Assembly (NCBI RefSeq): GCF_000212815.1
Contig: NZ_GL890986.1
Coordinates: 124,001-188,000, forward strand
Reading direction: 5' to 3'
Source of the DNA: Streptococcus sanguinis SK49
Lineage (GTDB): Bacteria; Bacillota; Bacilli; Lactobacillales; Streptococcaceae
Length of the DNA: 64,000 nucleotides
Shown here: in pieces, positions 18,667 through 27,806 of the stretch
How the letters are laid out: each line of letters opens with the position of its first letter
Position numbering within the stretch: the stretch's first letter is position 1
Notes under the pieces: model-generated
The model's database searches: none
The model's input: only the letters and a program-made list of their open reading frames with translations
What the model was told of the DNA's origin: nothing
Position numbers and translations under genes: made by a program

Positions 18667-19842
18667 TTATTTCTTAATCAAACGCACGCGCACAATATTA
18701 TCGCTATTTTCAAATTTATCAACCAACTCCTGAATCTTGCTTTCGTCTGACTCATCCAAATCCAGCAAGGTATAAGCATAATCACCTTTAGAGCGGTTGA
18801 TGATATTGTCAATATTGATATTCAAATCACTGACCGCTGTTGAAATCCGAGCCACAATATTCGGTACATTTTTGTTAATCAGGGTAATCCGATAAGGCGC
18901 TGAGAGAGCCTGACGGACATTAGGGAAATTCACAGAGTTGATAATCTCGCCCGTTTCCATGAAGCGTCGGATGGTTTTCCCAGCCATAATGGCACAGTTG
19001 AGCTCAGCTTCCTCTGTCGAGCCACCCAAATGCGGAAAGACAGTAATCTGTGGATGACGGAGCAGCTCTTCTACACCAAAGTCTGTGATATAGCGCTTGA
19101 TAACACCAGCTTCTATAGCTTCAAAGAGGGCAGCATTGTCCACCAGCTCACCACGGGCAAAGTTGATGAGAGTTGTTCCCTTTTGCATAAGACCAAAAGC
19201 CTCCTGATTGAAAGTAGCGCGTGTATCCTCAGTTAGAGGCACATGGATAGTGATATAATCACTCTTCTCAAAGATTTCCTTAATGTCTGCTACCCGTTTG
19301 ACATGGCTAGAGATATTCCAAGCTGTTTCAATGGATACATAAGGGTCATAACCCAGGACATTCATCCCCAGACGATAGGCATCGTTGGCAATGCGGCCGC
19401 CGATAGCTCCTAACCCTATGACTCCCAGAGTCTTCTCTGCAATCTCTGTCCCAGCAAACTGCTTCTTACCAGCTTCCACTTGCTTGGGAACATCGTCACC
19501 AGAAAGACCGTTAGCCCAACTGTTAGCTGCGATATAGTCACGAGCAGACAGGAGAATGGAAGCCAAGACCGCTTCTTTCACCGCATTGGCATTAGCTCCT
19601 GGTGTGTTGAAGACCACAATTCCCTGAGCCGTTGCCTGGTCGACAGGAATATTATTGGTTCCTGCGCCTGCCCGCGCAATGGCTTTGAGCTTGCTTGGAA
19701 ATTCCTGTCCATGCAGGTTTTGACTGCGCAGGATATAAGCGTCTGGATTGTCAGACTTATCTCCGTCAATCTGAAAAGCATTGCCCAGCTCCTTAAGCCC
19801 GATTTGATTGATGTTGTTAAAGGTTTTGACACTAAAGACCAT
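18667..19842 (-). CDS. serA: D-3-phosphoglycerate dehydrogenase
   Basis: This 391-residue D-2-hydroxyacid dehydrogenase catalyses the first step of serine synthesis. The NAD loop is GVIGLGAIGGRIANDAYRLG and the substrate Arg lies in INFARGELVDNAAL. The His-Glu end of the catalytic set is in VFPHLGGSTEEAE. A C-terminal ACT domain of about 70 residues (APYRITLINKNVPNIVARI) suggests allosteric control. It lies 12 bases after serC. A phosphoserine phosphatase gene is not in the window. Confidence 0.92.
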   Translation of the reverse strand: MVFSVKTFNNINQIGLKELGNAFQIDGDKSDNPDAYILRSQNLHGQEFPSKLKAIARAGAGTNNIPVDQATAQGIVVFNTPGANANAVKEAVLASILLSARDYIAANSWANGLSGDDVPKQVEAGKKQFAGTEIAEKTLGVIGLGAIGGRIANDAYRLGMNVLGYDPYVSIETAWNISSHVKRVADIKEIFEKSDYITIHVPLTEDTRATFNQEAFGLMQKGTTLINFARGELVDNAALFEAIEAGVIKRYITDFGVEELLRHPQITVFPHLGGSTEEAELNCAIMAGKTIRRFMETGEIINSVNFPNVRQALSAPYRITLINKNVPNIVARISTAVSDLNINIDNIINRSKGDYAYTLLDLDESDESKIQELVDKFENSDNIVRVRLIKK

Positions 19843-19854
19843 AGTTTCCCTCTC

Positions 19855-20946
19855 TTAAGAATTTTCTTCTTCAAATTTCTGCATAAAGGCAATCAAGTCC
19901 TTGACACCTTGAAGCGGAAAGGCATTATAGAGACTAGCTCTCATGCCGCCTACGCTGCGGTGCCCCTTGATATTCTTGAATCCCGCTGCTGCAGCCTCTT
20001 TGTTAAATTTGGCGTCCAGCTCTGAGCTAGGAGACACAAAGGGAATATTGGCTACTGAGCGCTGCTCCTTGTAACGGACTGGACTGCGATAAAAGTCAGA
20101 CTGCTCAATGAAGTCGTACAAAAGGCCAGATTTTTCACGATTGCGCTTTTCCATTTCTGCTACACCACCTAGCTCCTTGACCCACTCAAAGACCAGCTTG
20201 GCCATATAGATGGCAAAAGTCGGTGGTGTATTGTAAAGAGAGCCATTGTCCGCCTGAATGCGGTAATCTAACATGCTAGATAGAACTGGTTCGTCATCCA
20301 GCAAGTCTTCTCGGATGATGACAACTGTCACGCCGGCAGGTCCGATATTCTTCTGAGCCCCAGCATAAATCAAACCAAAATCCTCTACTCGGTATTGAGC
20401 AGCCAGGATATTAGAAGACATATCCGCCACAATCGGCACGCCATTTGTTGCAGGCAGGTCATAAATAGCCGTTCCTTCGATGGTATTATTGGTTGTCAGA
20501 TGCACATAAGCCGCCTGCGGATCAATCTCCTTTTCATCAAAAGAAGGAATTTCCGTGTAATTTAAATCCTCTGACGAAGCCAAAAGAATAGGCTCAAATG
20601 GAATGAACTTAGACAGCTTGACTGCTTCAGTGTAAGCTTTCTTTCCCCAAGATCCAGCCACTAGGTAGTAGGCCTTGCCGCCTTGGGCTAGATTAAGGGG
20701 AATCATACTAAACTGAGTAGAAGCTCCACCCTGCAGAAAGAGCACGCGGTAATTGTCCGGAATATCCATGAGCTCACGCAGCAAGCTCTCAGCTTCTTTG
20801 ATAATATCGTCAAATTCTTTGGATCGGTGGGACAGCTCCATCACACTCATGCCACTTTGGGCATAGTCTAAAAACTCAGCCTGAGCTTTTTTCAAGACTT
20901 CCTTGGGCAATACTGCCGGTCCAGCAGAAAAATTGTAAATCGTCAT
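19855..20946 (-). CDS. serC: Phosphoserine aminotransferase
   Basis: This 363-residue class V PLP aminotransferase converts 3-phosphohydroxypyruvate to phosphoserine with glutamate. The start [15 protein letters not shown] is the family hallmark. The PLP lysine lies in [16 protein letters not shown], and the C-terminus has [16 protein letters not shown]. It forms a serC-serA operon with AGGTAGG before the ATG. Confidence 0.96.
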   Translation of the reverse strand: MTIYNFSAGPAVLPKEVLKKAQAEFLDYAQSGMSVMELSHRSKEFDDIIKEAESLLRELMDIPDNYRVLFLQGGASTQFSMIPLNLAQGGKAYYLVAGSWGKKAYTEAVKLSKFIPFEPILLASSEDLNYTEIPSFDEKEIDPQAAYVHLTTNNTIEGTAIYDLPATNGVPIVADMSSNILAAQYRVEDFGLIYAGAQKNIGPAGVTVVIIREDLLDDEPVLSSMLDYRIQADNGSLYNTPPTFAIYMAKLVFEWVKELGGVAEMEKRNREKSGLLYDFIEQSDFYRSPVRYKEQRSVANIPFVSPSSELDAKFNKEAAAAGFKNIKGHRSVGGMRASLYNAFPLQGVKDLIAFMQKFEEENS

Positions 20947-21097
20947 ATCCTACCTCCAAAATTTATTTTGTATATCATATCACAAAGTTTAGAAAATATC
21001 TATTTTATTTCAGAAATCTAGCACTTTTTTAGCCAATTCCCGAACATTGTTGAAATATAGATAAGCAAAACCAACTGTCTAATTAAGGTAACAAAAA

Positions 21098-21120
21098 AAT
21101 CCTGAGTTTAGGTCAGGATT
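21098..21120 (-). terminator. Terminator after rsmI
   Basis: AATCCTGA and TCAGGATT form an 8-bp stem with a seven-T run on the minus strand, about 90 bases beyond rsmI. The 260-base gap to serC holds nothing else I can support. Confidence 0.75.
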
Positions 21121-21207
21121 AAATAGTCTTACTAAAAAGCTGAGTTACGCTTTTTCCAATTTTAAAACAGACAACTGGTTGTATTGAGAAAAGTATCTGA
21201 GCTTCTA

Positions 21208-22074
21208 TCAATTCTTATTTTCATGATACACCGCATAGAGCTCGCTCTTGTTCCTGCCGTATTTCTTAGCTATGTTCTTGATGGCATGATTTTTTTTGCT
21301 GCCGGCTTCAACTAAAAGATCAATCTCAGCTAGGATCTGCTCTTGAGATATGTCTTGAAGAGCATCTTCTTCCGCCCCAGCTACAATCAAGAGACACTCT
21401 CCTTTAGGCAGATGTTCTGCTGTATAGGCCAACAGCTCTGAAATCAGCCCTCGCTGATACTCCTCGTGAATCTTAGTCAACTCGCGCACCAGGACGACTT
21501 TGCGATCACCATAAACTGCCAGCATGTTTTCCAACGTAGCCCGAACCCGATGAGGGGATTCGTAGAAAATCTGGGTCTCAGGATAGGATTTTTTGCTAGT
21601 GAAAAATTCCTTCTGCTGGCCAGCCTTTCTAGGCAGAAAGCCATAGAAAATATGCGGTTGGGGAGCCAAGCCGCTGGCAATCAAGGCTGTTATTCCAGCG
21701 CTAGGGCCAGGAATCGGCACTACAGTAATTCCAGCTTCTAGCACTGCCTGAACCAAATCATGACCTGGATCAGAAATACTGGGCAGACCAGCATCCGAAA
21801 CCTGAGCTATATCATTTCCGCTTTGAAGCATGTCTAAGAGAACTGGGATTTTCTCCTTGGCATTGTGCTCGTGAAAACTGATTTGCTTGGTCTCAATCCC
21901 AAAATGCTTAAGCAGAAGGCCCGTATTTCTCGTATCTTCAGCCGCAATCCTGTCGACCTCTTTCAGGGTATTGACCATACGGATGCTCATATCATCCAGA
22001 TTGCCGATAGGAGTCGCGACCAGATAGAGTTTGCCGTAGGCAGTTTCGCCCTTAAAACTTTTTTGAACCTGCAT
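21208..22074 (-). CDS. rsmI: 16S rRNA 2'-O-ribose C1402 methyltransferase
   Basis: This 288-residue tetrapyrrole-methylase-fold enzyme modifies C1402 of 16S rRNA. Family motifs are YLVATPIGNLDDMSIR, AAEDTRNTGLLLKHF, VSDAGLPSISDPG and PIPGPSAGITALIASG. The frame could begin at a GTG at 22077, but the ATG at 22074 fits the ribosome site AGGGAG at the end of yabA. It closes the conserved tmk-holB-yabA-rsmI block. Confidence 0.95.
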   Translation of the reverse strand: MQVQKSFKGETAYGKLYLVATPIGNLDDMSIRMVNTLKEVDRIAAEDTRNTGLLLKHFGIETKQISFHEHNAKEKIPVLLDMLQSGNDIAQVSDAGLPSISDPGHDLVQAVLEAGITVVPIPGPSAGITALIASGLAPQPHIFYGFLPRKAGQQKEFFTSKKSYPETQIFYESPHRVRATLENMLAVYGDRKVVLVRELTKIHEEYQRGLISELLAYTAEHLPKGECLLIVAGAEEDALQDISQEQILAEIDLLVEAGSKKNHAIKNIAKKYGRNKSELYAVYHENKN

Positions 22075-22076
22075 CA

Positions 22077-22394
22077 CTACTCCCTAAATAATAACTCATC
22101 GCAGAACATGCACTCTGCGTCATTCTCCCGGCGCTGACCATAGAAATCCGTACAGACATGAAAGCCGTCATAGTAAAGCTTACGCAGATTATCTCGGTTT
22201 TTCTTGGTCTTGGTCGGAGCTTCCTTCTCCACCTCTCCCAAGCGCTCCCTCAACTTGTCATTTTCCAGATGCAGAGCAATATTTTCCTCTACCACACTCT
22301 TGAGATTTTTCTTGACAGCCTCCACCTCAGCAAGGGTCACTAAAAGCGTCTGTGAAAAATCATCCAAGGCGTCAAATAAGTCTTTTTTATCCAT
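22077..22394 (-). CDS. yabA: Replication initiation control protein YabA
   Basis: This 105-residue protein has an N-terminal leucine-rich coiled coil (to about residue 55) and a C-terminal zinc-binding domain with the ligands in HVCTDFYG and ECMFCDELL. YabA bridges DnaA and the DnaN clamp and restrains initiation in Bacillus. Its place between holB and rsmI is the standard Firmicute order. The rsmI start is three bases past its stop. Confidence 0.94.
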   Translation of the reverse strand: MDKKDLFDALDDFSQTLLVTLAEVEAVKKNLKSVVEENIALHLENDKLRERLGEVEKEAPTKTKKNRDNLRKLYYDGFHVCTDFYGQRRENDAECMFCDELLFRE

Positions 22395-22418
22395 TTTATA
22401 CTCCTGTGCTGCCTCTTT

Positions 22419-23309
22419 TTACTTTCCTTTCAAAGTCATATATTCTAAAGCGTTTTGAAAAGATACGTTGGCTCGCCACATCTTCCGAGCCAGCAAAAGC
22501 TGCTCCAAGGCCTGTCGACCGCTCTCTGTTGCTATCTCTTTATAAAATAATACTTCCAAGAGCTTGAAGACCTGTTCCTGCTTTTCCTTATCATCAGCCA
22601 GCTTTGCCAGACGCGAAACCTGCAGAAATGCCTGACTGGTGCGAGTCTGAAAATCCTTGACAAAGCGCTCGCATTCGCTGACTAATTCAAAAAAGGCATT
22701 ATTATGAGCCAAGCTAGCCGCTTCTGACTGAGTCTGACTATAAGCAGCTAGCAGCTCCGCTCGACTTTTAATCAAGCCATCCTGTTCCAAACTGTGCTGC
22801 AGAGCAGCTGTATTTTTCAAAAAATGATAAACCTGAGTCCGACTTCGAATCGTCGGCAGAATCAGCTGTTCATCAGCAGTCAGAAGAAAGATATAAATCT
22901 CACTCTGCGGTTCCTCAATGACTTTGAGCAAGGAATTGGCTGCATTGACGTGCATCCGATCCGCCTCGCAGATAATGAAAACCTGCCGACTACCTTCTAA
23001 ACCACTTTGAGAGAAGTTTCGGACCAGCTCCCGAACCCGGTCTGTTTTGATAATGTTATTAACTGGTCGCACCACAGTTACATCAGAAAAATCTTCTTCT
23101 GCAATCAAACGGCAAGAACGACAGGACTGACAAGGCCAGACGCCTTGCTTATTCTCACAAAAGAGACTCTGGGACAGGATTTGGGCCATTTCAAAACTGC
23201 CAAAAGCTCCGGTAAACAAGTAGGCGTGACTAAGCCGCCCCTGTTCCAAAATATGCTGAAACTGCTCAAACAAGCTGGGTTGGCTTTGCTGTAACTCTTT
23301 TATCTTCAT
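22419..23309 (-). CDS. holB: DNA polymerase III subunit delta'
   Basis: This 296-residue AAA+-fold clamp-loader subunit has a degenerate Walker A ([15 protein letters not shown]), a zinc module with the cysteines of CQSCRSCRL and the SRC-like [15 protein letters not shown] region. It overlaps the tmk stop by four bases (ATGA). Loss of the P-loop lysine is normal for delta'. Confidence 0.94.
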   Translation of the reverse strand: MKIKELQQSQPSLFEQFQHILEQGRLSHAYLFTGAFGSFEMAQILSQSLFCENKQGVWPCQSCRSCRLIAEEDFSDVTVVRPVNNIIKTDRVRELVRNFSQSGLEGSRQVFIICEADRMHVNAANSLLKVIEEPQSEIYIFLLTADEQLILPTIRSRTQVYHFLKNTAALQHSLEQDGLIKSRAELLAAYSQTQSEAASLAHNNAFFELVSECERFVKDFQTRTSQAFLQVSRLAKLADDKEKQEQVFKLLEVLFYKEIATESGRQALEQLLLARKMWRANVSFQNALEYMTLKGK

Positions 23310-23944
23310 GACGGATTCCCGAATCGTTCCTGAATGATGGCCAAACTATCAGCCACTACCTTATCCAAAGGTTGGCTGGCATCTACCTTGACAAAGCGCT
23401 CAGGCTCCTTGTCAAGAATCGCCAAATAGCCCTGCCGAACCCGCTGATGCAGGTCTAAACCCTCCAGATCAAGCCGATTCACCTCTCGGCTCTCGTTTCT
23501 AGCAATCCGCGCCAGCCCTTCTTCCACATCAATATCAAAATAGAGGGTCAAATCAGGCTTGAGTCCATCTGTTGCAAACTGATTGAGCCATTCAATATCT
23601 GCCACATCCAGACCTCGTCCGTAGCCCTGATAGGCAACTGAACTATCTATAAAACGGTCCATCAAGACAAGCTTTCCTTGCGCCAAAGCTGGCAAAACCC
23701 GCTCAGTTAAGTGTTGGCGGCGGCTGGCAATGTACAGCAAGAGCTCAGTCTTAGCATCCATAGCCGTATGACTAGGTTCCAAAATCACTTCGCGGATAGC
23801 CTCAGCAATCTGGACGCCACCTGGCTCCCGCGTCGTAATAAGACCAGTTCCATAATTTTTCAAAAAAGGAAGCAAGGCTTCCAACACACTCGACTTTCCA
23901 GCCCCTTCTGGGCCTTCCAGCGAAATCAAAATACCATTTTTCAT
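23306..23944 (-). CDS. tmk: Thymidylate kinase
   Basis: This 212-residue dTMP kinase has a P-loop [10 protein letters not shown] (residues 9-18), the DR motif [16 protein letters not shown] and the TTREPGG substrate motif. The lid region follows [21 protein letters not shown] precedes the ATG. It is the first intact gene of tmk-holB-yabA-rsmI; a stop-interrupted small frame ends two bases before its start. Confidence 0.96.
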   Translation of the reverse strand: MKNGILISLEGPEGAGKSSVLEALLPFLKNYGTGLITTREPGGVQIAEAIREVILEPSHTAMDAKTELLLYIASRRQHLTERVLPALAQGKLVLMDRFIDSSVAYQGYGRGLDVADIEWLNQFATDGLKPDLTLYFDIDVEEGLARIARNESREVNRLDLEGLDLHQRVRQGYLAILDKEPERFVKVDASQPLDKVVADSLAIIQERFGNPS

Positions 23945-23946
23945 CT

Positions 23947-24096
23947 TTACCTTGAATCTCTAACTTCTATTTTTTGTTCTTTATAAGAAAATGCAGATAA
24001 GACTTGCCCTAAAGCTTGATATAAGCCACTGTTGAAGCATGTCCAAACAGCTGAGCAGCCTAACAAGAACCGAATTCGTCAGCTCATTATTTTCAT
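23947..24096 (-). pseudogene. Possible small gene before tmk, broken by one TGA
   Basis: On the minus strand ATG at 24096 opens MKIMS, meets TGA at codon 6 and continues in frame for 43 residues to a TAA two bases before tmk. That continuation starts RIRFLLGCSAVWTCFNSG and ends [13 protein letters not shown]. It has a natural amino-acid mix and abuts tmk like an operon member. I do not recognise it, and it may be chance. The rest of this 310-base gap holds the inverted-repeat promoters at 24119-24213. Confidence 0.3.
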
Positions 24097-24118
24097 CCTA
24101 CTCTTTTTATCTATTGTT

Positions 24119-24213
24119 TATTTTACCAAAAAAAAAGCTAAAAGCCCATCATAAGAAAAGACTTTAAAAATTTTTTCAAAGTGTTTCATAAAGGCTAAAT
24201 TTTTGGTAAAATA
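24119..24213. repeat. 14-bp inverted repeat carrying mirrored -10 elements
   Basis: TATTTTACCAAAAA (24119-24132) and TTTTTGGTAAAATA (24200-24213) are exact inverted copies. Each contains a TGGTAAAAT extended -10 element pointing outwards, one toward tmk and one toward the YitT gene. Confidence 0.55.
24184..24212 (+). promoter_or_regulatory. Promoter of the YitT-family gene
   Basis: TTTCAT (24184-24189), 17 bases, then TAAAAT (24207-24212) preceded by TGG. A small palindrome (TCAGAA...TTTCTGA) follows at about 24217-24234. Confidence 0.6.
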
Positions 24214-24254
24214 TATTCAGAATAAATTTCTGAAAATCGATTTAGGAGGATGTT

Positions 24255-25142
24255 ATGTTTAAATTAAAAAACGTACTGGCCATCATTTTTGGGGCTGGAA
24301 TTTTTTCTTTTGGGATTCATTATTTGGTCATTCCCTTTCATTTATATGAAGGTGGCGCGACGGGTTTGACCTTGATTGCCTACTATCTATTTAAAATCCC
24401 TGTCTCGACGACCAACCTGATTATTAACATTCCTCTCTTTATTATTGCTTGGAAGCTGTTAGGCTCGCGAACCCTCTATCTCAGCATTCTGGGAACCTTC
24501 TCCGTGTCTGCTTGGCTCAAGATTTTTGAAATCCTACCTGCCTCCAAACACCTGCAAGACTATTTCCTCTCAGCTCTGGACGGGGATGTTTTACTGGCCT
24601 GTCTTGGAACAGGGATTGTTTTAGGGATTGGACTGGGCATCATCTTCAATGCTGGCGGAACGACGGGCGGTACTGACATTGTAGCCCGCATCTTTAATAA
24701 ATACACTAGCATTTCCATGGGCAAACTCATGCTGACTGTTGATTTTGTGGTCATCACCTTGGTTCTCCTTGTTTTCAAAGACCTACGCATGGTGTCTTAT
24801 ACCCTAATGTTTGTCTTTATCACCTCGCGCGTCATTGACCTGATTGCAGAAGGAGGCTTTGCCGGCAAGGGATTCCTTATCGTTACCAGCAAACCGGCTG
24901 AACTGGCTGAAGCTATCAATAACAAGCTAGATCGTGGAGTGACCTTCCTCAAGGGTCAAGGCTTCTATAGCAAGCAGGACTTGCAGATTGTCTACTGCGT
25001 TGTATCCCGTAATGAAATGCAGCAAATGAAGAAACTCATTAACCAAGTCGATCCATTTGCCTTTACAACTATTACCGAAGCCCATGAGATTTTGGGCGAA
25101 GGCTTCACTTTAGATGCCAACAAACAACCTATTGTACGTTAA
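24255..25142 (+). CDS. YitT family membrane protein
   Basis: This 295-residue protein has five to six membrane segments (to about residue 200, with the glycine-rich NAGGTTGGTDIVARI) and a C-terminal DUF2179 domain (TFLKGQGFYSKQDLQIVYCVV...DPFAFTTITEAHEILGEGF). YitT/DUF161 proteins are common in Firmicutes without a proven substrate. AGGAGG precedes the ATG, and it is a single-gene unit. Confidence 0.88.
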   Translation: MFKLKNVLAIIFGAGIFSFGIHYLVIPFHLYEGGATGLTLIAYYLFKIPVSTTNLIINIPLFIIAWKLLGSRTLYLSILGTFSVSAWLKIFEILPASKHLQDYFLSALDGDVLLACLGTGIVLGIGLGIIFNAGGTTGGTDIVARIFNKYTSISMGKLMLTVDFVVITLVLLVFKDLRMVSYTLMFVFITSRVIDLIAEGGFAGKGFLIVTSKPAELAEAINNKLDRGVTFLKGQGFYSKQDLQIVYCVVSRNEMQQMKKLINQVDPFAFTTITEAHEILGEGFTLDANKQPIVR

Positions 25143-25145
25143 AAA

Positions 25146-25170
25146 CCTCATCCAATGATGAGGCTTTTTT
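25146..25170. terminator. Terminator between convergent YitT and CBS genes
   Basis: CCTCATC and GATGAGG flank a four-base loop, with AAAAA before and TTTTTT after, so it can serve both strands. Confidence 0.85.
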
Positions 25171-25175
25171 ATCGC

Positions 25176-25832
25176 TTATAAAGCTTTTGCAGCAGTATGT
25201 GTAATCTCAGCTAGCTCAATCGCATGCTCGTCAAATTTTTTCTTGAGAAGGGCCGTATCTATATTACCAGCTAATTGTACTTCAATGACAACTTTGCCAT
25301 CCTTGCGCGGGATATTGACGGTATTGGATATGTTGAGATTTTCTTCCACCAGAAGACGGATAATCTGCTCAAGAACCCCCACCTTATTCTCAGTGACAAA
25401 GCGCAGACGGACTCCTTCTTCACCATAGCCAGATACTTCTAAGAAAGCCTTGAAAATATCGCGATCTGTGATAACTCCGTAAATCTGCTCATTGTCCACG
25501 ACAGGCAGGATACCAATCTTATTTTTCAGCATCAGATAGGTCGCATCTTCCAGACTGGCAAACTGAGAAATCGTGACAACATCACGAATCATAACATCAC
25601 CAACCTTGGTTTTGTTGAGAAGATAGTTCATCTCATAAATAGACAGACTCGTTGCCTTAGATGGACTAGCTTCTGCAATCGTTCCTTCTGTCACCAGTCC
25701 CACTAGTTGGTCATTCTCAATCACCGGCAGACGGTGGAGTTTCTGCTCACGCATCATATCTGCTGCATGAGCAATTGTTGTATTTGGGCTAATATAAACC
25801 ACCTTACGCGTCATAAAATCTTTAACTGCCAT
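25176..25832 (-). CDS. CBS-pair and ACT domain protein (AcuB-like)
   Basis: This 218-residue protein has two CBS motifs (about 1-55 and 75-130; MAVKDFMTRKVVYISPNTTI, VGDVMIRDVVTISQFASL) followed by an ACT-like domain (RLRFVTENKVGVLEQIIRLL). Such proteins sense adenylates or amino acids. In S. pneumoniae an AcuB-like gene sits beside liv genes, as here, which hints at a link to branched-chain amino acids (inference). A TTGAAA-N17-TATAAT promoter precedes it. Confidence 0.85.
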   Translation of the reverse strand: MAVKDFMTRKVVYISPNTTIAHAADMMREQKLHRLPVIENDQLVGLVTEGTIAEASPSKATSLSIYEMNYLLNKTKVGDVMIRDVVTISQFASLEDATYLMLKNKIGILPVVDNEQIYGVITDRDIFKAFLEVSGYGEEGVRLRFVTENKVGVLEQIIRLLVEENLNISNTVNIPRKDGKVVIEVQLAGNIDTALLKKKFDEHAIELAEITHTAAKAL

Positions 25833-25871
25833 AAAAGTTCCCTCTACTTCCTATCCATAATTCTTATACTT

Positions 25872-25900
25872 ATTATACTTTATTTTGAAGCTGATTTCAA
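25872..25900 (-). promoter_or_regulatory. Promoter of the CBS-ACT gene
   Basis: Minus-strand TTGAAA (25895-25900) and TATAAT (25872-25877) are 17 bases apart. A partial cre-like palindrome (TTGGAAGCGTTTGAA) overlaps the -35 but misses several consensus positions. Confidence 0.75.
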
Positions 25901-26011
25901 ACGCTTCCAAGGCCTTTGCCTAAGTTTTCAAAATTTAGAAAAATCTCGCGATTGGGAAAATTGAAGATAGGAAATGGCTAGCTATACTACCTTAAGCATC
26001 TAGGAGAAGAA

Positions 26012-26333
26012 AAAAGGTCCATTGGACCTTTTCTAAATGTTAAGTTACTACCGTAACTTTCTATCAACAACCTAAAAATGTCTCCCAGACATTTTGAAGA
26101 AAATTCGCTCTCGCGAATTCCCATCTGCAACCTGAAACAATCCACCGGGCATCTTGACGAAAACCTTGTTTTCTTTATCTGCAACTTAAAAAGGTCCAAT
26201 GGACCTTTTCAAAATGTTAAGTTACTATCGTAACTTTCTATCAACAACCTAAAAATGTCTCCCAGACATTTTAAAGAAAACTCGCTGCCGCGAGTTTCCA
26301 TTTGCAACCTGAAACAATCCCCCGGATTGTTTC
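26012..26333 (-). repeat. Tandem 177-bp repeat array of hairpins after livF
   Basis: Two copies of a 177-bp unit lie head to tail (matching points 26016/26193, 26081/26258 and 26134/26311). The array contains nine clear stems: two each of AAAAGGTCCA, AAGTTAC, AAAATGTCT and an AATTCGC/ACTCGC stem, plus GAAACAATCC, which is intact only in the copy next to livF. They are joined by a recurring linker (AGGTTGCAGAT or AGGTTGTTGAT on the minus strand). The final stem overlaps the livF stop codon. Several stems are followed by TTTTT, as terminators are. The rest of the 499-base gap holds only the CBS gene promoter. Confidence 0.85.
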
Positions 26334-27042
26334 AGCCACCTAGATATGCTTTTCGGACTTCGTCAGAAGCGAGGAGCTCTTGTCCAGTTCCGGACAGAAC
26401 AATTTTGCCTGTTTCAAGGACATAACCTCGGTCAGCGATAGAGAGAGCCTTGTTTGCATTTTGCTCAATCAAAAGAACTGTAGTCCCTTGTCGCTGAATA
26501 TCTTGGATAATATCGAAGATTTCCTGGATAAAGATTGGCGCCAAGCCCATAGAAGGCTCATCCAAGAGCAACAGCTTAGGCGTAGACATCAAAGCACGTC
26601 CCATAGCCAGCATCTGCTGCTCACCTCCTGAAAGGGTTGCAGCATCTTGGTTTTTACGCTCTTCCAAGCGTGGGAAACGAGAGAAGACCTTTTTGAGATT
26701 GGCTTGATTTTCTTCTCGATTTGTTTTGAGAAAGGCGCCCATTTCCAAATTCTCCAAAACGGTCAAACCCGGAAATACATGACGACCTTCTGGTACTTGC
26801 GAAAGTCCAGCTGCTACGATTTTTTGAGCAGGAACTTTTTGAATTTCATTGCCGACAAATTCAATTTTACCAGCACTTGGACGAACCAAGCCTGAAATAG
26901 TCCGGAGAATGGTCGTTTTCCCAGCGCCATTTGCACCAATCAGGGAAACAACTTCTCCTTCATTTACTTCAAAGCTGACATCACGGACAGCCTGAATCAT
27001 GCCATAATGGACAGAGAGATTCTCAACTTTAAGCATGGACAT
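26332..27042 (-). CDS. livF: Branched-chain amino acid ABC transporter ATPase LivF
   Basis: This 236-residue ABC ATPase has Walker A GANGAGKTT, signature LSGGEQQMLAMGRALM and Walker B LLLLDEPSMGLAP, the last with the LivF-type ending. It energises branched-chain amino acid uptake with LivG. It overlaps the livG stop by one base (TAATG) and is last in livJHMGF, so its stop lies inside the first hairpin of the repeat array. Confidence 0.95.
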   Translation of the reverse strand: MSMLKVENLSVHYGMIQAVRDVSFEVNEGEVVSLIGANGAGKTTILRTISGLVRPSAGKIEFVGNEIQKVPAQKIVAAGLSQVPEGRHVFPGLTVLENLEMGAFLKTNREENQANLKKVFSRFPRLEERKNQDAATLSGGEQQMLAMGRALMSTPKLLLLDEPSMGLAPIFIQEIFDIIQDIQRQGTTVLLIEQNANKALSIADRGYVLETGKIVLSGTGQELLASDEVRKAYLGG

Positions 27043-27806
27043 TAGGCTTCACCTCCTAGATATGCTTCAATAACGCGTTTGTCATTCTTGATTTCATCAG
27101 GTGTTCCGTGCGCAATCAAGCGGCCGTATTCCAGCACATAGATGCGCTCAGTGACTTCCATTACCAGACTCATGTCATGCTCAATCAGCATGATGGTAAT
27201 GTTAAATTCGTTTTTAATCCGTCGAATCAATGCAGTCAGCTCAGCTGTCTCCTGAGGGTTCATTCCCGCAGCCGGTTCATCCAAGAAAAGAATCTTAGGC
27301 TCCGTTGCCAAGGCCCGAACAATTTCCAAGCGGCGCTGCTGACCATAAGCTAAGTTCTTAGCCAAGGTTTCTGCTTCCTTGTCCAAGTCAAAAATTTTCA
27401 GCAACTCCAAAGCCTTAGCTTTGAGTTCTTCTTCGTTTTTGTAGTAGGCTGGCAAGCGGAGGAAAGAAGCCAACACATGAGCCTTATGATGATTACCAAA
27501 GGCAATCAGAACATTATCCAAAACACTAAGGTCCTTAAAGAGCCGGATGTTCTGGAAGGTCCGCCCTAGCCCTAAAGCAGCAATCTTGTAAGGAACCTTA
27601 CCATTTAGCAAATGACCATCTAGTGTCACTGTTCCTTCACTAGGCTCATAAACACCGGTTAGGAGGTTGAAAAGAGTCGTTTTTCCTGCACCATTAGGGC
27701 CAATCAGACCAACCAGCTCGCCCTCGTTGAGTTCCAAGGTCACATCGCTGACAGCAGTCAGACCACCAAAGTTTTTAGTTAGATTTTTCACATCAAGAAG
27801 TGCCAT
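27042..27806 (-). CDS. livG: Branched-chain amino acid ABC transporter ATPase LivG
   Basis: This 254-residue ABC ATPase has Walker A GPNGAGKTT, signature LAYGQQRRLEIVRALA and Walker B ILFLDEPAAGMNP. The Y instead of S in the signature and the insertion before it are typical of LivG. It is coupled to livM by one overlapping base. Confidence 0.95.
   Translation of the reverse strand: MALLDVKNLTKNFGGLTAVSDVTLELNEGELVGLIGPNGAGKTTLFNLLTGVYEPSEGTVTLDGHLLNGKVPYKIAALGLGRTFQNIRLFKDLSVLDNVLIAFGNHHKAHVLASFLRLPAYYKNEEELKAKALELLKIFDLDKEAETLAKNLAYGQQRRLEIVRALATEPKILFLDEPAAGMNPQETAELTALIRRIKNEFNITIMLIEHDMSLVMEVTERIYVLEYGRLIAHGTPDEIKNDKRVIEAYLGGEA

Noticed and set aside
19480..20025. 181-codon frame antisense across the serA-serC junction
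   Set aside because: It spans two conserved genes and has no start signals; it arises from their codon bias.
25890..25912. cre site upstream of the CBS-ACT gene
   Set aside because: TGGAAGCGTTTGAA misses three informative consensus positions, unlike the full match before treP.
25987..26199. 70-codon minus-strand frame in the hairpin repeat
   Set aside because: The second repeat copy is broken by a stop, differences between copies are mostly non-synonymous, and no ribosome site is present.
26012..26333. CRISPR-like array
   Set aside because: There are only two long tandem copies built of palindromes, with no short repeats separated by unique spacers and no cas genes.
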